DNA from: Bacteroidales bacterium UBA6397
GTDB lineage: Bacteria > Bacteroidota > Bacteroidia > Bacteroidales > UBA932
Direction of reading: 5' to 3'
Assembly (NCBI GenBank): GCA_002439875.1
Contig: DJQB01000028.1
Coordinates: forward strand, 15,917-79,916
DNA length: 64,000 nt
Under the pieces are notes generated by a model. That model did not search any database and was not told where the DNA came from. It was given only the letters and a program-made list of their open reading frames with translations. Positions 61,391-64,000 of this stretch are shown piece by piece (position 1 is the first letter of the stretch; every line of letters starts with the position of its first letter). A program made the translations under genes and the position numbers.

Positions 61391-61987
61391 ATGGAATATT
61401 TAAGCTTATTCGTAAAGTCAATATTCGTTGACAATATGATTTTCGCGTACTTCCTTGGTATGTGCTCGTACCTGGCGGTATCGAAAAATGTGAAGACAGC
61501 TTCCGGTCTTGGTGTCGCTGTTATTTTCGTCCTTCTTGTGACATTGCCGATCAACTATCTCCTTTACAAGTATGTGCTGTCACCTGACGCCCTGATTAAA
61601 GGTGTGGACCTGAGCTTTCTCAGCCTCATCATATTCATTGCTGTCATCGCGGCCTTCACCCAGCTTGTCGAGATGGTCGTTGAGAAATTCGCTCCGGCTC
61701 TATATTCATCACTGGGAATCTATCTGCCTTTGATTGCTGTGAACTGCGCCATTCTTGGTGGTTCGCTTTTTATGCAGAACAAGGATTTCGTGAATGTTGG
61801 TGAGGCTTCTGTCTATGCTCTTGGCTCTGGAATCGGTTGGTTCCTCGCCATTGTCACCCTCGCTGCGATCAGGGAGAAGATGTCTTATTCCAGGATTCCG
61901 GCGGCTCTCAAGGGCACAGGTATAGCGTTCATCACCGTAGGCCTGATGGCCATGGCCTTCATGACCTTTATGGGACTCACAATCTAA
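61391..61987 (+). CDS. nqrE: Na+-translocating NADH:quinone reductase subunit E
   Basis: The 198-residue membrane subunit has six helices. [16 protein letters not shown] and [18 protein letters not shown] contain the cysteines paired with those of NqrD for the membrane iron-sulfur centre. Topology mirrors NqrD in the opposite orientation. It precedes nqrF by 16 bp. Confidence 0.95.
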   Translation: MEYLSLFVKSIFVDNMIFAYFLGMCSYLAVSKNVKTASGLGVAVIFVLLVTLPINYLLYKYVLSPDALIKGVDLSFLSLIIFIAVIAAFTQLVEMVVEKFAPALYSSLGIYLPLIAVNCAILGGSLFMQNKDFVNVGEASVYALGSGIGWFLAIVTLAAIREKMSYSRIPAALKGTGIAFITVGLMAMAFMTFMGLTI

Positions 61988-62003
61988 TAAGGAGGCAGAG
62001 ACT

Positions 62004-63272
62004 ATGTTTTCAACAGTAATTTCAGCAATCATCACAATTGTAGTTGTGACCGTTGTCCTGGTCGCCCTGCTTCTGTATGTCAAGATCAAACTCACCCCGG
62101 ACGGCACTGTCAAGATTGACATCAACAACGGGAAGAAGGTTCTTGACGTTCCTCAGGGCAGCGACCTTCTCCACACACTCGCGGACCAGAAGATTTTCCT
62201 TCCTTCCGCATGCGGTGGAAAGGCGAACTGCGGTCAGTGCAAGGTCCAGGTGCTTGAGGGTGGCGGTACCATCCTCCCTACCGAGACCGGTTTCTTCAGC
62301 CGCAGGCAGATCAAGGATGGCTTCAGGCTTGGTTGCCAGGTAAAGGTTAAGGAGAACATGAAGATTCAGGTCCCTGAATCCACTCTCAGCGTCAAGAAAC
62401 TTGAGTGCGAGGTGATTTCCAACAAGAACGTCGCGACATTCATCAAGGAGTTCACCGTGAAGCTTCCCGAGGGAGTTCATCTTGACTTTAAGTCCGGTGA
62501 GTACATTCAGATTGACATTCCGGCGTACGATGTGGATTTCTCCACCATTGATGTGGATGACATCTACAAGGCAGATTGGGAGAAATATGGTTTCTTCGGC
62601 ATCAAGGCGAAGAATGAGGTGCCTACGGTCAGGGCTTACTCTATGGCTTCTTATCCTGCCGAGGGTGACATCATAAAACTGAACGTCCGTATCGCCACTC
62701 CTCCGTTTGACAGGAGCCAGCCTAAGGGAGTGTTCAAGATGCTGCCTGTTCCTCCGGGAGTCGGCTCATCCTACGTTTTCACCCGCAAACCAGGCGACAA
62801 GGTGTGGATCTCCGGTCCGTTCGGAGAGTTCCTTCTTCCAACGAATGATCCTGATTCTCAGGAATATATCTTCGTTGGCGGAGGAGCCGGCATGGCTCCT
62901 CTCCGCAGCCACATCATGCATCTCTTCAAGACTCTCAAGACAAAGCGTGAGGTTCACTTCTTCTATGGCGCCCGCAGCCTTGTCGAGGCATTCTACCTTG
63001 ATGACTACGCTGAGATCGAGAAGGAGTTCCCTAATTTCCACTTCCATCTGGCCCTTGACCGTCCGGATCCAGCGGCAGATGCAGCCGGGGTTAAGTACAC
63101 GGCTGGTTTCGTTCACAATGTGATGTACGAGACCTACCTCAAGAACCACGACGCTCCGGAAGACATCAAGTACTTCATGTGCGGTCCTCCAATGATGGTA
63201 GCATCCGTGAACAAGCTGCTTGACAGCCTTGGAGTGCAGCCGGAGAACATTCTTTACGATAACTTCTCTTAA
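62004..63272 (+). CDS. nqrF: Na+-translocating NADH:quinone reductase subunit F
   Basis: The 422-residue electron-input subunit has an N-terminal membrane helix (about 4-27), a plant-type [2Fe-2S] domain with Cys70, Cys76, Cys79 and Cys111 (PSACGGKANCGQCK; LGCQV), an FAD domain (RAYSMASYP) and a C-terminal NADH domain (VGGGAGMAPLRSH; YFMCGPPMMV). It takes electrons from NADH and passes them to NqrDE. It is the last gene; a terminator follows 10 bp after its stop. Confidence 0.96.
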   Translation: MFSTVISAIITIVVVTVVLVALLLYVKIKLTPDGTVKIDINNGKKVLDVPQGSDLLHTLADQKIFLPSACGGKANCGQCKVQVLEGGGTILPTETGFFSRRQIKDGFRLGCQVKVKENMKIQVPESTLSVKKLECEVISNKNVATFIKEFTVKLPEGVHLDFKSGEYIQIDIPAYDVDFSTIDVDDIYKADWEKYGFFGIKAKNEVPTVRAYSMASYPAEGDIIKLNVRIATPPFDRSQPKGVFKMLPVPPGVGSSYVFTRKPGDKVWISGPFGEFLLPTNDPDSQEYIFVGGGAGMAPLRSHIMHLFKTLKTKREVHFFYGARSLVEAFYLDDYAEIEKEFPNFHFHLALDRPDPAADAAGVKYTAGFVHNVMYETYLKNHDAPEDIKYFMCGPPMMVASVNKLLDSLGVQPENILYDNFS

Positions 63273-63282
63273 TAGAGTAAAT

Positions 63283-63315
63283 GGAGTTGGCTGAAAAGTC
63301 AACTCCTTATTTTTT
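63283..63315 (+). terminator. Rho-independent terminator of the nqr operon
   Basis: GGAGTTG (63283-63289) pairs with CAACTCC (63300-63306) across a 10-nt loop, followed by TTATTTTTT. Confidence 0.8.
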
Positions 63316-63453
63316 ACCCACCCCAGTCCCTGCGGGACAGCCCCGGCGTGGCATTGGAGAGCGTGATCCCCAAAAGCCCCTAGCGTTGCTACGCTCCTAT
63401 GTTTTATTAATATGTTGTCGGGCAAGGATTGCGTGGATATATTCAAAGATTGT

Positions 63454-63461
63454 TAAATTTG
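63454..63461 (+). promoter_or_regulatory. -7 promoter element TAAATTTG, predicted leaderless
   Basis: It matches TAnnTTTG exactly and is separated from the next start codon only by TGAT, the same 4-nt spacer seen at 37989-37992. Confidence 0.55.
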
Positions 63462-63465
63462 TGAT

Positions 63466-63984
63466 ATGATTGACAAGAAAGTACAGATGATGGATGCCGG
63501 TATGGTGCTGTTCAAGAGCGCGAAGCCGTTCGGGACGGTGCTTGGAGGCATTAAGGCGGAGTTGGCAAAACTCGGCAAGGTCAAAAGAGCCAATGAACTA
63601 TCACAGGAAGAACTTCCGGACACGATAGGGGAGTGCGACCTATTTCTGGATTGGTCAACCCCTTTGCGTTGGCGCGCCATTGCCTGTCGGCTGGAGGATG
63701 CCGGTCTTGTGGGGAGAAATGTTGACGGTGAGGAGACCAGATGTTATGCGCTTTGTGTCAGGGAAGGAAACAAGAACCGAAAAGGGAAGGTTGTGGTGAC
63801 GCTGCTGCTTGCCGTGATATTCATAGTTTTGGGAATATTCACTATGAACGGAGCAGCAGGAATATTCGCGGTTTTGTTAGGTGGTGTTTTTGCCATCGTC
63901 TTTGTTATTCTTGCTTTGCGACCAAGTGTTAAAGCTCAAAAAGTTGTGTGGAATCTTCTTGAGACAGCACTTGAGGCAGAGTGA
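63466..63984 (+). CDS. Hypothetical protein with two C-terminal membrane helices
   Basis: The 172-residue protein has a soluble N-terminal part (about 1-100) with alternating helices, including ECDLFLDWSTPLRWRAIACR and LEDAGLVGRNVDGEETRCYA, which has a winged-helix look. Two hydrophobic helices follow (about 106-124 and 128-150), with a short C-terminal helix. I recognise no family. It is a single gene with its own promoter directly before the ATG, and it ends near the window edge. Confidence 0.6.
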   Translation: MIDKKVQMMDAGMVLFKSAKPFGTVLGGIKAELAKLGKVKRANELSQEELPDTIGECDLFLDWSTPLRWRAIACRLEDAGLVGRNVDGEETRCYALCVREGNKNRKGKVVVTLLLAVIFIVLGIFTMNGAAGIFAVLLGGVFAIVFVILALRPSVKAQKVVWNLLETALEAE

Positions 63985-64000
63985 TTTTCCTTCTTGTCCG

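Noticed and set aside
63281..63469. A 62-codon reading frame after nqrF
   Set aside because: Its first codons are the stem-loop of the nqr terminator.
1..64000. CRISPR arrays, prophage or insertion sequences
   Set aside because: No regularly spaced direct repeats, cas genes, phage structural genes or transposase genes were found on either strand.

Overview
The window comes from a chromosome of the phylum Bacteroidota, most likely order Bacteroidales. The evidence is a complete Na+-translocating NADH:quinone reductase operon, two TonB-dependent receptors with DUF4876/DUF4625 lipoproteins, the xerC-hpf pair, and many promoters of the Bacteroidota form TAnnTTTG (with TTTG about 20 nt upstream where visible). 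The small SRP RNA carries this promoter at the expected distance, which calibrates the others. Base composition is near 50% G+C. I cannot name the genus.

Layout. 1-5.6 kb (minus): a C25-type (gingipain-fold) cysteine peptidase, a TonB-dependent receptor and a DUF4876 lipoprotein cut by the window edge. 5.7-10.4 kb: a metal-uptake locus, with a divergent Fur-family regulator (probably Zur) facing an operon of a small His/Cys-rich secreted protein, a TonB receptor and two DUF4625 lipoproteins; a perfect palindrome sits on the operon's -33 element. 10.4-11.1 kb: a HigBA-like toxin-antitoxin pair with a paired palindromic operator. 11.2-21.1 kb (plus): membrane protein, xerC-hpf, GH3 glycosidase, holA with a NatAB-type ABC exporter, a 5'-nucleotidase split into two genes, and a small monooxygenase. 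21.1-24 kb (minus): a decayed AAA-ATPase/nuclease pseudogene and an LTA-synthase-like sulfatase. 24-35.5 kb: GH2 glycosidase, glnS with a LolE-type permease, htpG, and an operon of sugar kinase, dipeptide epimerase and transglutaminase that looks like murein salvage. 35.6-37.9 kb: a type II restriction-modification pair that appears richer in A+T than its neighbours. 38-47.2 kb: a hydrolase fused to a degenerate HAD domain, an oxidoreductase, a ClC channel, Tex, a THUMP-like methyltransferase and a DUF1016 nuclease. 47.2-48 kb: a gene-poor gap with a strongly folded element. 48-57.3 kb: phosphoglucomutase, GNAT, tRNA-Thr, BaiN-like flavoprotein, mnmA with a large insertion, cdd, SRP RNA and a UvrD helicase. 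57.3-64 kb: nqrABCDEF and a small membrane protein.

Most of the window is housekeeping sequence. Observations worth following up are the peptidase/TonB locus, the metal regulon and its operator, the folded element at 47.6-47.8 kb, the mnmA insertion, the Cys-rich tail of NqrC, a set of promoters that would give leaderless mRNAs, and a striking excess of the hexamer GAATAT/ATATTC that overrides codon preference in all three frames. No CRISPR array, prophage or insertion sequence was seen. All functional calls come from reading the sequence; no database search was run.
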